DNA of 33,942 nt from the NCBI GenBank assembly GCA_003173895.1, contig PJMG01000010.1, forward strand, positions 1 through 33,942, in the 5' to 3' direction. The stretch is from Candidatus Levyibacteriota bacterium (GTDB taxonomy: Bacteria > Patescibacteriota > Microgenomatia > Levybacterales > UBA12049). Every line of letters starts with the position of its first letter. Within the stretch, counting starts at the first letter, position 1. The notes below the pieces were generated by a model. The model made no database searches, was not told the origin of the DNA, and worked only from the letters and a program-made list of their open reading frames with translations. Shown in pieces: positions 1 to 6,459 of the stretch. Position numbers and translations under genes: made by a program.

Positions 1-261
1 ATTGATATTGATTTCCAAAAGGATAAAAAGGCCAATGATAATATGGTTTTTGAGAATGTAATGCTTTTAGTTAATGATAAAAATGTAGAAGTAGGTAAAC
101 CTTATGTTAAAAATGCTAAAGTAACGGCTAAAGTAATAGATCATAAAAAAGGTGAGAAGGTTAGAGTAGCTAAATATAAAGCAAAAGTTAGATTTAGAAG
201 AGTAAATGGTTTTAGACCCAAATTTACAACTGTTATGATCGAATCAATTAGTGGTAAGTAA
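1..261 (+). CDS. rplU: 50S ribosomal protein L21, 5'-truncated by window edge
   Basis: The frame is open from base 1, so the gene begins before the window; the first internal Met is at base 43. The visible 86 residues match the L21 core: an acidic stretch leading to VMLLVNDKNVEVGKPYV, then KVTAKVIDHKKGEKV, then a basic RNA-binding tail. L21 binds 23S rRNA in the large subunit. The usual 'GHRQ' segment reads NGFRPKFT here, a modest divergence. About 15-20 N-terminal residues are missing. It is followed after 55 bases by rpmA, the near-universal L21-L27 pair. Confidence 0.93.
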   Translation: MDIDFQKDKKANDNMVFENVMLLVNDKNVEVGKPYVKNAKVTAKVIDHKKGEKVRVAKYKAKVRFRRVNGFRPKFTTVMIESISGK

Positions 262-316
262 ACTAATTGACAGTCGATTATAAATAAAAGTACAATTATT
301 TGGAATTTAAAAATAT

Positions 317-568
317 ATGGCACATACAAAATCAGGAGGATCTACTAAGGGAAATCGCGATTCGGTCGCAAAAAGACTTGGTGTTAAAAAATACGAAGGT
401 GAAAAAGTAATACCAGGTAATATTATAGTTCGTCAAAAAGGAACTAAGTTTTTTGCTGGAGATAACGTTTCGATGGGTAAAGATTACACACTTTTCGCAT
501 TAACAGAAGGTAAAGTTAATTTTAAAATATTAAAAGGCAAGAAAATAGTTGAGGTTATAAATGGATAA
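317..568 (+). CDS. rpmA: 50S ribosomal protein L27
   Basis: A protein of 83 residues with the L27 signature: [16 protein letters not shown] at the N-terminus, AKRLGVKKY, then [16 protein letters not shown] and GKDYTLFA. L27 sits at the peptidyl-transferase centre, where its N-terminal tail reaches the P-site tRNA. The protein starts directly with MAH-K and lacks the cleavable N-terminal extension found in Firmicutes and relatives. The 3' end overlaps the parB-like gene by 8 bases, which suggests translational coupling and one operon. Confidence 0.97.
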   Translation: MAHTKSGGSTKGNRDSVAKRLGVKKYEGEKVIPGNIIVRQKGTKFFAGDNVSMGKDYTLFALTEGKVNFKILKGKKIVEVING

Positions 569-1388
569 TCAACAAAGCCAAATCAACGAATTAGATCCTA
601 GTTTCATTCAATTTAATCCTCTTCAACCCAGAGGTGTTATCACACCCGAATCTTTAACTGATTTAGTAGATTCTATAAGAGAACAGGGAATACTAGAACC
701 CCTAGTCGTTGCTATGACTCCTGCTGGATATCAACTCATCGCAGGCGAGAGAAGACTCAGAGCAGCTAAAGTCCTCGGTCTTAAGAAAGTTCCAGTAGTT
801 TTAAAAGATACCACACCACAGGGAATACTCGAAATGTCTATCGTAGAAAATGTTCAAAGAGAAGATCTTAATCCTATCGAGCGAGGTTTAGCTTATAAAA
901 GATTAATAGATGAGTTTGGACTCACTACTTCGGAAGTAGCTAAAAAAGTGGGTAAAAGTGTTCCAACCATTTCCAACACTATTAGACTTTTATCCCTTCC
1001 TGATGCTATAAAAGATGCGCTCATCGCTGGAGTTATTAATGAAGGACACGTTAGACCTCTGATTACTTTAGGTGATAATACTCTGATGCTTCAGATTTTT
1101 AAGAAAATCTTACAGAATAACAGTACTGTTCGAGAAACTGAAGATATGGCTCGTGAAGTAAAAGCCAAACTGGAAACTAAAAGACCTAAACTTCATGATA
1201 AACTTTATATTCCTGAAATGATAGAAATGGCTGATAAAGTAAAGCAAATGTATGATTTTAAAAGAGTGAAAATAGATCAAACCAGAAGTGGAGCTAAGGT
1301 AACTATTTATACAGAGGGTGATGTAGAAGCCACCACTCCAAAACTTAAAGAGTTTATAGAGAATGTGTTAGGGATTAAGAAGATATAA
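561..1388 (+). CDS. parB: ParB/Spo0J-family DNA-binding protein
   Basis: A protein of 275 residues with ParB domains in order: QPR near residues 22-24, the CTP-binding/arginine motif GERRLRAA at 62-69, [10 protein letters not shown] at 96-105, a helix-turn-helix at about 121-143 ([19 protein letters not shown]), and a C-terminal region of about 80 residues that would hold the dimerisation domain. ParB proteins load on parS sites and act as CTP-dependent clamps in chromosome segregation. No parA lies next to it in this window and I did not find a parS-like palindrome nearby. The start overlaps the end of rpmA by 8 bases. Family assignment is firm; a role in segregation rather than regulation is inference. 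Confidence 0.92.
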   Translation: MDNQQSQINELDPSFIQFNPLQPRGVITPESLTDLVDSIREQGILEPLVVAMTPAGYQLIAGERRLRAAKVLGLKKVPVVLKDTTPQGILEMSIVENVQREDLNPIERGLAYKRLIDEFGLTTSEVAKKVGKSVPTISNTIRLLSLPDAIKDALIAGVINEGHVRPLITLGDNTLMLQIFKKILQNNSTVRETEDMAREVKAKLETKRPKLHDKLYIPEMIEMADKVKQMYDFKRVKIDQTRSGAKVTIYTEGDVEATTPKLKEFIENVLGIKKI

Positions 1389-1448
1389 GACTACTGCATT
1401 AATTTAAAAACTGCATATCCCATAACTGCGTATTTAATTTTTATATGT

Positions 1449-1454
1449 TATATT
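1449..1454 (+). promoter_or_regulatory. -10 box for the 57-residue protein gene
   Basis: TATATT ends 6 bases before the ATG at 1461, so transcription would begin at or next to the start codon. The -35 region (around 1426-1431, CTGCGT) is weak. Confidence 0.45.
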
Positions 1455-1460
1455 AGAATT

Positions 1461-1634
1461 ATGGCAAATAAAAGAATTTATAATCCAATTACAAAAAAAT
1501 ATTATTCAATAAGACAAAAAACAACTAAAAGTGGTAGAAAAGGCCAAATTAAGGAATCATATAGTCAGAAAAAATCTGCTTTATATGTAAAGAAAAACTT
1601 TGGAGATGTTATTAAAAGACTCTCAAGACAATAG
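1461..1634 (+). CDS. Small basic protein of unknown function (57 aa)
   Basis: An ATG at 1461 opens a 57-codon frame ending with TAG at 1634. The product starts MANKRIYNPITKKYYSIR and ends DVIKRLSRQ. It is very rich in Lys and Arg with several Tyr, has no membrane segment, and contains the basic run KTTKSGRKGQIK. Such composition suits nucleic-acid or ribosome binding, but I recognise no domain. A -10-like box six bases upstream supports expression as its own unit. It lies between parB (+) and the convergent CPBP-like gene (-). Confidence 0.6.
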   Translation: MANKRIYNPITKKYYSIRQKTTKSGRKGQIKESYSQKKSALYVKKNFGDVIKRLSRQ

Positions 1635-1676
1635 AAGTGATATATCTTACACTAGATGAATATCGTAAACTTATAT

Positions 1677-2363
1677 TTAATGATATAAGACAATTTGTTT
1701 ATTTTGTTTACTCATTTTTAGATTCACCCAAACCCCTACTAACACGTAAAAACTCCAGTGGAGTATATAGGAATAAATAATTCCATATGGGAAAAATAAC
1801 ATTAAAGCAGAAAATATTGTTCCAGCTATAAATGAGCAAATAACTAAATAATTAGTAATACTGTTATATTTAATTTTTAAAAGTGGTAAGTGAACACCGC
1901 CGAAAATAATCCCACAGGAAATAATGGTTAAAAAATTATTTTGAAAAGATTCTTTTAGAGATAAAACTAAACATAAAAATAATAACTGTTGAAATAAAAT
2001 ATCAAAAGATTTAGCAAATAAAAATCTAAAATCCATCATCGCGGAGAATAAATTGTTTTTTCTATGAGCGGCTAAAAATGTTTTACCAAATAATTTTTGG
2101 GAGAAATAATAAATGCCGATAGTTATAGCAAAAAAGCAAATTAATAAATAAAAAGGGAAAATTCTAAAAGGTAAGTTCCTTAAAAAGTTATTTAAATGAT
2201 TGTGGTAAAAAAACCAGACTAAGATAGTTAAAAAAAGAAAATAAAGCGCTGTGATTCTATAAGTTATGACATTATTTATGCCTCTTTTTACTAATAAAAG
2301 CCAACCATACCAGCTGTAAAACCAAAGTATTATCCAACTTAAAATACTACTAAGAGTCTGCAT
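1677..2363 (-). CDS. CPBP (CAAX protease-like) family membrane protein with degenerate active site
   Basis: A multi-pass membrane protein of 228 residues, with about seven to eight hydrophobic segments. The C-terminal half has the layout of CPBP intramembrane proteases: a helix containing FQQLLF where the family has EExxxR, then FGGVH matching FxxxH, then HWSFY matching the third His motif. The paired glutamates are replaced by two glutamines, so proteolysis is doubtful. I place the start at 2363 (MQTLSS...), not at the GTG at 2378, because a TATAAT box lies between them at 2370-2375, six bases before this ATG. Convergent with the 57-residue gene; structured-RNA copy 1 lies just upstream. Confidence 0.62.
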   Translation of the reverse strand: MQTLSSILSWIILWFYSWYGWLLLVKRGINNVITYRITALYFLFLTILVWFFYHNHLNNFLRNLPFRIFPFYLLICFFAITIGIYYFSQKLFGKTFLAAHRKNNLFSAMMDFRFLFAKSFDILFQQLLFLCLVLSLKESFQNNFLTIISCGIIFGGVHLPLLKIKYNSITNYLVICSFIAGTIFSALMLFFPYGIIYSYILHWSFYVLVGVWVNLKMSKQNKQIVLYH

Positions 2364-2369
2364 AATGTG

Positions 2370-2397
2370 ATTATACACAAATCCCTTGTTTTGTCAT
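2370..2397 (-). promoter_or_regulatory. Promoter of the CPBP-like gene
   Basis: On the minus strand ATGACA (2392-2397), a 16-base spacer and TATAAT (2370-2375) precede the ATG at 2363 by 6 bases. The -35 box lies inside a REP-like repeat that begins at 2391. Confidence 0.62.
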
Positions 2398-2421
2398 CCT
2401 GAGTACCAGCGAAGTATCTTC
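2391..2421. repeat. REP-like palindromic repeat fragment
   Basis: TTGTCATCCTGAG followed by CGAAGTATCTTCG resembles the GTCATCCTGAG...CGAAG repeats scattered through this window. It abuts structured-RNA copy 1 and supplies the -35 box of the CPBP-like gene. Confidence 0.6.
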
Positions 2422-2526
2422 GGGGTCCTGTCGAACCTTTCCCTCCCAAAGGTGCTCGCAATGGGATTAATTCTGAGGAATTAAAATGCTGCGCGCCATC
2501 GGGAACCCTTCCAGGTTCACCACCCC
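2422..2526. ncRNA. Candidate structured RNA/repeat, copy 1
   Basis: This intergenic element folds into one long rod. The stems are GGGGT 2422-2426 with ACCCC 2522-2526; GAACCT 2433-2438 with AGGTTC 2513-2518; GGTGC 2451-2455 with GCGCC 2493-2497 (one G-U pair); GCA 2458-2460 with TGC 2487-2489; and TTAATTC 2467-2473 with GAATTAA 2478-2484 around a TGAG loop. The same rod, with different stem sequences, occurs at 22451-22547. Internal loops keep the pattern TTCC..TCCAAA on one side and GAACC(C)TTCC on the other. Which strand is transcribed is unknown. I do not recognise a known RNA family. Confidence 0.5.
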
Positions 2527-2534
2527 TTATTTTA

Positions 2535-2591
2535 ATTGTCATTCTGAACTCATTCAATTGACTCAGGGTAAATTCCGTGAAGAATCTCGCC
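2535..2591. repeat. REP-like palindromic repeat
   Basis: The segment runs ATTGTCATTCTGAACTCA, then GACTCAGGGTAA, and ends GTGAAGAATCTCGCC. It matches the common GTCATTCTGA...GAAGAATCTC repeat style. It lies between structured-RNA copy 1 and the end of lepB. Confidence 0.6.
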
Positions 2592-2605
2592 TTTTATAAA
2601 TTAAA

Positions 2606-3169
2606 TTACTGTTTAAGAGGATTTTTAATTAGGCCAGCTTCGCTTGGTGGCCAGTATGCGAAAAAGGAGTAGCCAATAAGATTGTCTTTCGGGACAAATC
2701 CCCATGATCTAGAATCTGAACTATAAGGTCTATTATCTCCCATGACGAAATATTCATCTACAGGGACAGTAATGGTTTGCCCATCAGCTAAGAAATCTCC
2801 GCCAAAAGTTTTTACATCAGATTTTAGGAAACTGCTTTCATCTAAAAGCTGGTTATTTATATAAACATCACCATCTTTAATCATGACAGTATCACCGGGA
2901 AGACCAATAACTCTTTTTATAAAATCTTTATCAGGTTCAGGTGGAGCTTTAAAAACTACGACATCGCCTCTTTGAGGGCCATTAAATTTAAGAGAAATTA
3001 TATTAGTTAAAACATATTCGTTATTTTGAAAATTAGGATACATAGAATCGCCTGAAACTTGGAAAGGACGAGCGATAAAAATATAGATAATTAAAAAAAA
3101 TGAAGCTGCTATAAGCAGGCTTTGAACAGTATCAACTAAAAATAAATAAATTTTTCTAAAAATGCTCAT
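2606..3169 (-). CDS. lepB: Signal peptidase I
   Basis: A protein of 187 residues with one N-terminal membrane anchor (about residues 15-33), then the type I signal peptidase boxes: SGDSMYPN with nucleophile Ser42, the catalytic Lys85 in DFIKRVIGLPGD, and the late box GDNRPYSSDSRSWGFV. It cleaves signal peptides from exported proteins at the outer face of the membrane. The length is typical for compact bacterial enzymes with one anchor. It is divergent from tRNA-Val, with 65 bases between them. No clear near-start -10 box is seen, unlike many genes in this window. Confidence 0.96.
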   Translation of the reverse strand: MSIFRKIYLFLVDTVQSLLIAASFFLIIYIFIARPFQVSGDSMYPNFQNNEYVLTNIISLKFNGPQRGDVVVFKAPPEPDKDFIKRVIGLPGDTVMIKDGDVYINNQLLDESSFLKSDVKTFGGDFLADGQTITVPVDEYFVMGDNRPYSSDSRSWGFVPKDNLIGYSFFAYWPPSEAGLIKNPLKQ

Positions 3170-3196
3170 TTATATATAGTTAATCGTATCAGACAA

Positions 3197-3225
3197 TTGT
3201 TCATCCCGCAACGATTTGTTAAAAT
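3197..3225 (+). promoter_or_regulatory. Promoter of tRNA-Val
   Basis: TTGTTC (3197-3202), a 17-base spacer and TAAAAT (3220-3225). The predicted start is about base 3232, three bases before the mature tRNA 5' end. Confidence 0.6.
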
Positions 3226-3234
3226 TGTTTGAAA

Positions 3235-3306
3235 GGACTCATGGCTCAGTGGTAGAGCGCTTCATTCACATTGAAGAGGTCGATGGTTCAAATCCATCTG
3301 GGTCCA
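3235..3306 (+). tRNA. tRNA-Val(CAC)
   Basis: A full cloverleaf of 72 bases: acceptor GGACTCA pairs with TGGGTCC (one G-U), the D arm contains GCTCAGTGGTAGAGC, the anticodon stem CTTCA/TGAAG encloses loop TTCACAT with anticodon CAC, and the T arm is GATGG-TTCAAAT-CCATC. The discriminator base is A. CCA is not encoded: the next bases are CTT. Confidence 0.95.
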
Positions 3307-3346
3307 CTTCGTAGCAATTTCACTAATTATATATGTAGTCCTATAA

Positions 3347-3375
3347 TTGACACTAGTTTTATAATCTGCTATATT
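3347..3375 (+). promoter_or_regulatory. Promoter of the 3382 gene (leaderless)
   Basis: A perfect TTGACA (3347-3352), a 17-base spacer and TATATT (3370-3375). The usual +1 position falls on or beside the A of the ATG at 3382. Confidence 0.75.
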
Positions 3376-3381
3376 TTAATT

Positions 3382-4230
3382 ATGCCTACATCTGAAAATC
3401 AACCTTCTGATGGTCAGAAAGATATATCTCAAGTAAAACCAGGGCCCTCTTTTTCTCAAATGGAAGCCCTTTTCCAAAATCTACAAGGATTTCATGTACG
3501 TCATGATGCTATACCAATTAATCCTGAAATTAAGAGTGTACAAATGACATGGACAGAAGAACAGTTATCCTACGTAGCCAGGACAGTTAAAGCTTTAGTT
3601 AGACTAGCAAATGAGAAGTCAGAAATAGATATAAATGGTAAAATAGAAAGAAGACCACTTCTTAGTCAACTGATTGTAGAACAGTTTGCACATATGGTAA
3701 AAACTCAAGAAAGCAATATTAGCTATAGTGAAGTAATAACTAGAGCTTTAATAGAATTATATAAAAGATTTGGAGATAATAATCCTAACTTAACACCAGT
3801 AATGGTAGCAATTTTTGAAGTTGCAGGACAAGCAGGTACTTCATTATCAATTCAACAAGTTAAAGATTCTCTTGCTGAGGTATTAAATGGGGAATTGACT
3901 AAGGAAAATATGTATCAAATTCCAAGTTTTGCTTCAAAAAGTAGCTTTGTTACTGAGTATGATGCGGATGAACAAGAGCTTGAACCAGAAGAGTATGATC
4001 GTGAGTTATATGGGGACGAATTTGAACGCTGGTGTTCAGGAATACCAATGGCTATAAGTACAATACAGTCAGCACGCATTGCTGCAGTTGATATTAGTGA
4101 ATTAGTAGGTATACCCGCAACTTATACTCCAAATATAGAAAGTGGTTATTCTTTTATGAGTGCCGCTGAGGATATCAAAAATCAAGTTATGAGTAGTTTA
4201 GATCAAGCTAAACAAAGTCAGATAAATTGA
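3382..4230 (+). CDS. Hypothetical protein (282 aa)
   Basis: I do not recognise this acidic soluble protein. The frame stays open back into tRNA-Val, but a strong promoter (TTGACA-17-TATATT) ends six bases before the ATG at 3382, so translation should start there with MPTSENQPSDG. The N-terminal 30 residues look disordered and polar. The middle has helix-rich segments (for example LVRLANEKSEI and EVITRALIELYKRF). An acidic Glu/Asp-rich linker follows (EYDADEQELEPEEYDREL). The C-terminal part, beginning around AISTIQSARIAAVDIS, is again helical. There is no signal peptide or membrane segment. It is convergent with ftsA. Confidence 0.75.
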   Translation: MPTSENQPSDGQKDISQVKPGPSFSQMEALFQNLQGFHVRHDAIPINPEIKSVQMTWTEEQLSYVARTVKALVRLANEKSEIDINGKIERRPLLSQLIVEQFAHMVKTQESNISYSEVITRALIELYKRFGDNNPNLTPVMVAIFEVAGQAGTSLSIQQVKDSLAEVLNGELTKENMYQIPSFASKSSFVTEYDADEQELEPEEYDRELYGDEFERWCSGIPMAISTIQSARIAAVDISELVGIPATYTPNIESGYSFMSAAEDIKNQVMSSLDQAKQSQIN

Positions 4231-4273
4231 TTATTTCAATATTTAAAACTAACTTTACAGCTCTACAGTTCGG

Positions 4274-4292
4274 ATTAGGTTGACTACCTAAT
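4274..4292. repeat. Small hairpin between convergent genes
   Basis: ATTAGGT (4274-4280) and ACCTAAT (4286-4292) form a 7-bp stem with a 5-base loop between the 3382 gene and ftsA. It has no clear T-tract, so it is at best a weak bidirectional terminator. Nothing else was seen in 4231-4414. Confidence 0.3.
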
Positions 4293-4414
4293 TTATCAGC
4301 AGCAAATATTAATATCATATTCTGGAGATAATGATGTATATTCAGACATGATGTTGATATATTATCATAGCCTAGAATAACTGACAACCATAAAATGGAG
4401 AAGTTAATGAATAA

Positions 4415-5749
4415 TTATGGTAAGAATGATTTAATGAAGTCGATTGCTTTCTTCGCCATTTTTCCACTTCCACCAGAAGCACTATTTTTAGCTTTAGGAC
4501 CTGAGCCTTTCTTAAATGGTAAGAATTTGCCTAAATTGAACGAAGAAAGATTAAATCCTTCTTCTTCAGTATTTACATTAGCATCATAGCGTAGAAGTCC
4601 TACTGAGGTAGCAAAACTGCTGTTTTGCACTTCTTCGACTATTCCTTTTAGCTCAGTAGGATAACCTATTCTCACTGGCATAGCTAAAACTCTCTTAGCA
4701 CTTTCTGAAATACCGACAGTTTTAGCACCTCCTCCAGTAATGACTAAACCTGCTGGAGTTTGCCCTCCAAAACCACTTTTTCTAATTTCTGACCCTACCA
4801 TCTCGAAGATTTCATTAAGTCTAGGTCTGATAATACCTTCTGTTATAGTTTTTCTGGACACTTTTTTAATATCTTCGGAAAGCCCGAGTCTACTTAAATC
4901 TAGCTCATCACTGTTTTTCCTTTCTTCATCATTTCGCTCAAAATATGAAACAGGTTTAGGTGTTCTAGATAAAAATAATTTTATTTTCTCAGCACTTTCT
5001 AAAGAGACGCGAAGGCCAATAGCTAAATCATTAGTTACATGTCTGGCACCTATGGGTAAAACAGAAGAATAAGAAACAGCGCCTTCTACATAAATGGAAA
5101 CATCTGTAGTTCCTGCTCCTATATCAATTAAAATTACACCTAATTCTTTCTCAGTATCTGAAAGTATGGAAAGTGATGAAGCATAGCCACTGAAGACAAA
5201 AGCTTTAGTCGAGACTCCCACTTCTGATAAAGCTTTTTCCATGTTACGCAGAGCAGTCGCGCTGGCAGTTATAATATGAGTTTCTACTTCTAGTCTTACT
5301 CCAGTCATGCCAGTAGGATCTTTAATGCCTTCTTGTCCATCTACTGAATAACTGCGAGGCAAAACATGTAAGATCTCTTTAGAAGATGGAATAGAAACTG
5401 CGCGAGCTGCTTCTATCACACGCTCCACATCACTTTGATTTATTTCTCCCTGAGGATTAGCTACTGCTACCACGCCTTTAGAATTAAAACATTCGATGTG
5501 ACTGCCACCTATAGAAATAACTGCATTTGAAACTGAATAGCCTGCCATTCTTTCTGCAGCTTCTAGTGATTTATTAATAGACGATACCGCTTCTTCTATA
5601 TCTACTATTTGACCTTTTCTTATTCCTACAGATGCTGTTTCTGATACGCCTAAAATATTTATATTTTTATCTTCATCTACTTTAGCGATAAGGGTTACAA
5701 CTTTCGAAGTTCCTATATCTACTCCAACTACTATTTTTCCTTCTTTCAT
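4415..5749 (-). CDS. ftsA: Cell division protein FtsA
   Basis: A protein of 444 residues with actin-fold motifs: VVGVDIGTSKV at the N-terminus (phosphate 1), VILIDIGAGTTDVSIY in the middle (phosphate 2), and GLVITGGGAKT near the C-terminal third (adenosine motif). The SHS2/1C subdomain lies between the first two. The extreme C-terminus, KKAIDFIKSFLP, follows a Gly/Ser/Lys-rich linker and fits the amphipathic membrane-targeting helix. FtsA tethers FtsZ to the membrane. It is the last gene of the operon, three bases after the ftsQ-like gene. The usual neighbour ftsZ is not next to it, and the downstream gene is convergent and unrelated. Confidence 0.96.
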   Translation of the reverse strand: MKEGKIVVGVDIGTSKVVTLIAKVDEDKNINILGVSETASVGIRKGQIVDIEEAVSSINKSLEAAERMAGYSVSNAVISIGGSHIECFNSKGVVAVANPQGEINQSDVERVIEAARAVSIPSSKEILHVLPRSYSVDGQEGIKDPTGMTGVRLEVETHIITASATALRNMEKALSEVGVSTKAFVFSGYASSLSILSDTEKELGVILIDIGAGTTDVSIYVEGAVSYSSVLPIGARHVTNDLAIGLRVSLESAEKIKLFLSRTPKPVSYFERNDEERKNSDELDLSRLGLSEDIKKVSRKTITEGIIRPRLNEIFEMVGSEIRKSGFGGQTPAGLVITGGGAKTVGISESAKRVLAMPVRIGYPTELKGIVEEVQNSSFATSVGLLRYDANVNTEEEGFNLSSFNLGKFLPFKKGSGPKAKNSASGGSGKMAKKAIDFIKSFLP

Positions 5750-5752
5750 AAT

Positions 5753-6229
5753 TTAAAAAGAAACCACTGGTTGGTCAAATCTGAAATCAACCAGTTTTAT
5801 ATTCTTACCTTCTATTGTAAAGTGTGTTTGAATTAATTGTAAAGAGGAGATCTCAGAATTAATATCTTTTGAGCTATCTATATAAACTATAGTTCCTTCT
5901 TTTAGCACTACAGTATAACCAAAACTGGATTTATTAACTGATTTGTAAGGTAAATTATTTTTGGAAAGTTGATTTTCTATAGAACTAGTATTATCGGAAA
6001 AGGAATTGGTGACATTTGAATAAACTTTAACGATAGGATTTAAAATAGTTTTTTTATGTAAAAGTGAAATAGTAAAAATTATTCCTAGAAAAATAAAACA
6101 AATAAAAAATATAGTACAAAACGTTAAGATTTTTTTAAATACTAGTCCAGATTTTCTTTTAAATACGGCTTTTTTAACTTCTTCTGATTGAAAATTCCTA
6201 ACTGGTGTTTTTTTAAATTTTCTTAACAT
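5753..6229 (-). CDS. FtsQ-like divisome protein, short
   Basis: A protein of 158 residues with a basic cytoplasmic N-terminus (MLRKFKKTPVRNF...), one membrane segment at about residues 33-55, and a periplasm-side C-terminal part ending IKLVDFRFDQPVVSF, which resembles the terminal strand of FtsQ/DivIB proteins. It is much shorter than standard FtsQ (about 250-280 residues), and a full POTRA domain is not evident. Position between murG and ftsA is the normal place for ftsQ, which supports the call. An FtsQ-like role in linking FtsA/FtsZ to septal synthesis is inference. Confidence 0.7.
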   Translation of the reverse strand: MLRKFKKTPVRNFQSEEVKKAVFKRKSGLVFKKILTFCTIFFICFIFLGIIFTISLLHKKTILNPIVKVYSNVTNSFSDNTSSIENQLSKNNLPYKSVNKSSFGYTVVLKEGTIVYIDSSKDINSEISSLQLIQTHFTIEGKNIKLVDFRFDQPVVSF

Positions 6230-6250
6230 ATATTGTTATTCTAAACTCTT

Positions 6251-6281
6251 TGTCATGCTAAACTTGTTTCAGCATCTTTTT
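6251..6281. repeat. REP-like 31-base palindromic repeat
   Basis: TGTCATGCTAAACTTG continues to TTTCAGCATCTTTTT. It is identical at 30 of 31 positions to the reverse complement of 29061-29091. The core is an imperfect palindrome ATGCT...AGCAT. Confidence 0.8.
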
Positions 6282-6298
6282 GTTTAGCTCGCAAAATA

Positions 6299-6438
6299 TA
6301 TTTTTAAACAGACGTTCGCTAACATTAGTTTCTATTTTAAAATCTAAAAAATCTCTCACTCGTGAAAGTTTGCTAGCAAATATTCTTCGAGCTTGTTGAG
6401 AAGTTTAAACAGCAAACTTTCAATGCTGTTTAAAAATA
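6299..6438. repeat. Nested competing palindromes in the murG-ftsQ spacer
   Basis: Four inverted repeats share sequence. TATTTTTAAACAG 6299-6311 pairs with 6426-6438 (13 bp). GAAAGTTTGCT 6364-6374 pairs with 6411-6421 (11 bp). TTTGCTAGCAAA 6369-6380 is a perfect palindrome. TTTAAACAGCA 6404-6414 pairs with 6424-6434 (11 bp). Several are mutually exclusive. The 230-base spacer holds no gene that I can support. Confidence 0.75.
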
Positions 6439-6459
6439 CATATCTGCTCGCATAGATTT

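Noticed and set aside
2379..2557. Open frame on the minus strand across structured-RNA copy 1 (2339-2557)
   Set aside because: Its translation comes from palindromic repeat sequence, shows no protein-like pattern and covers the CPBP promoter.
3271..3381. N-terminal extension of the 3382 gene running back into tRNA-Val
   Set aside because: The open frame overlaps a well-formed tRNA and a TTGACA-17-TATATT promoter that starts transcription at 3382.
4274..4292. Strong bidirectional terminator between the 3382 gene and ftsA
   Set aside because: A 7-bp AT-rich stem without a T-tract on either side is too weak to call.
4395..5072. Plus-strand open frames opposite ftsA (4395-4589 and 4740-5072)
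   Set aside because: They lie on the antisense strand of ftsA, with no family similarity and no promoter; they are by-products of the ftsA codons.
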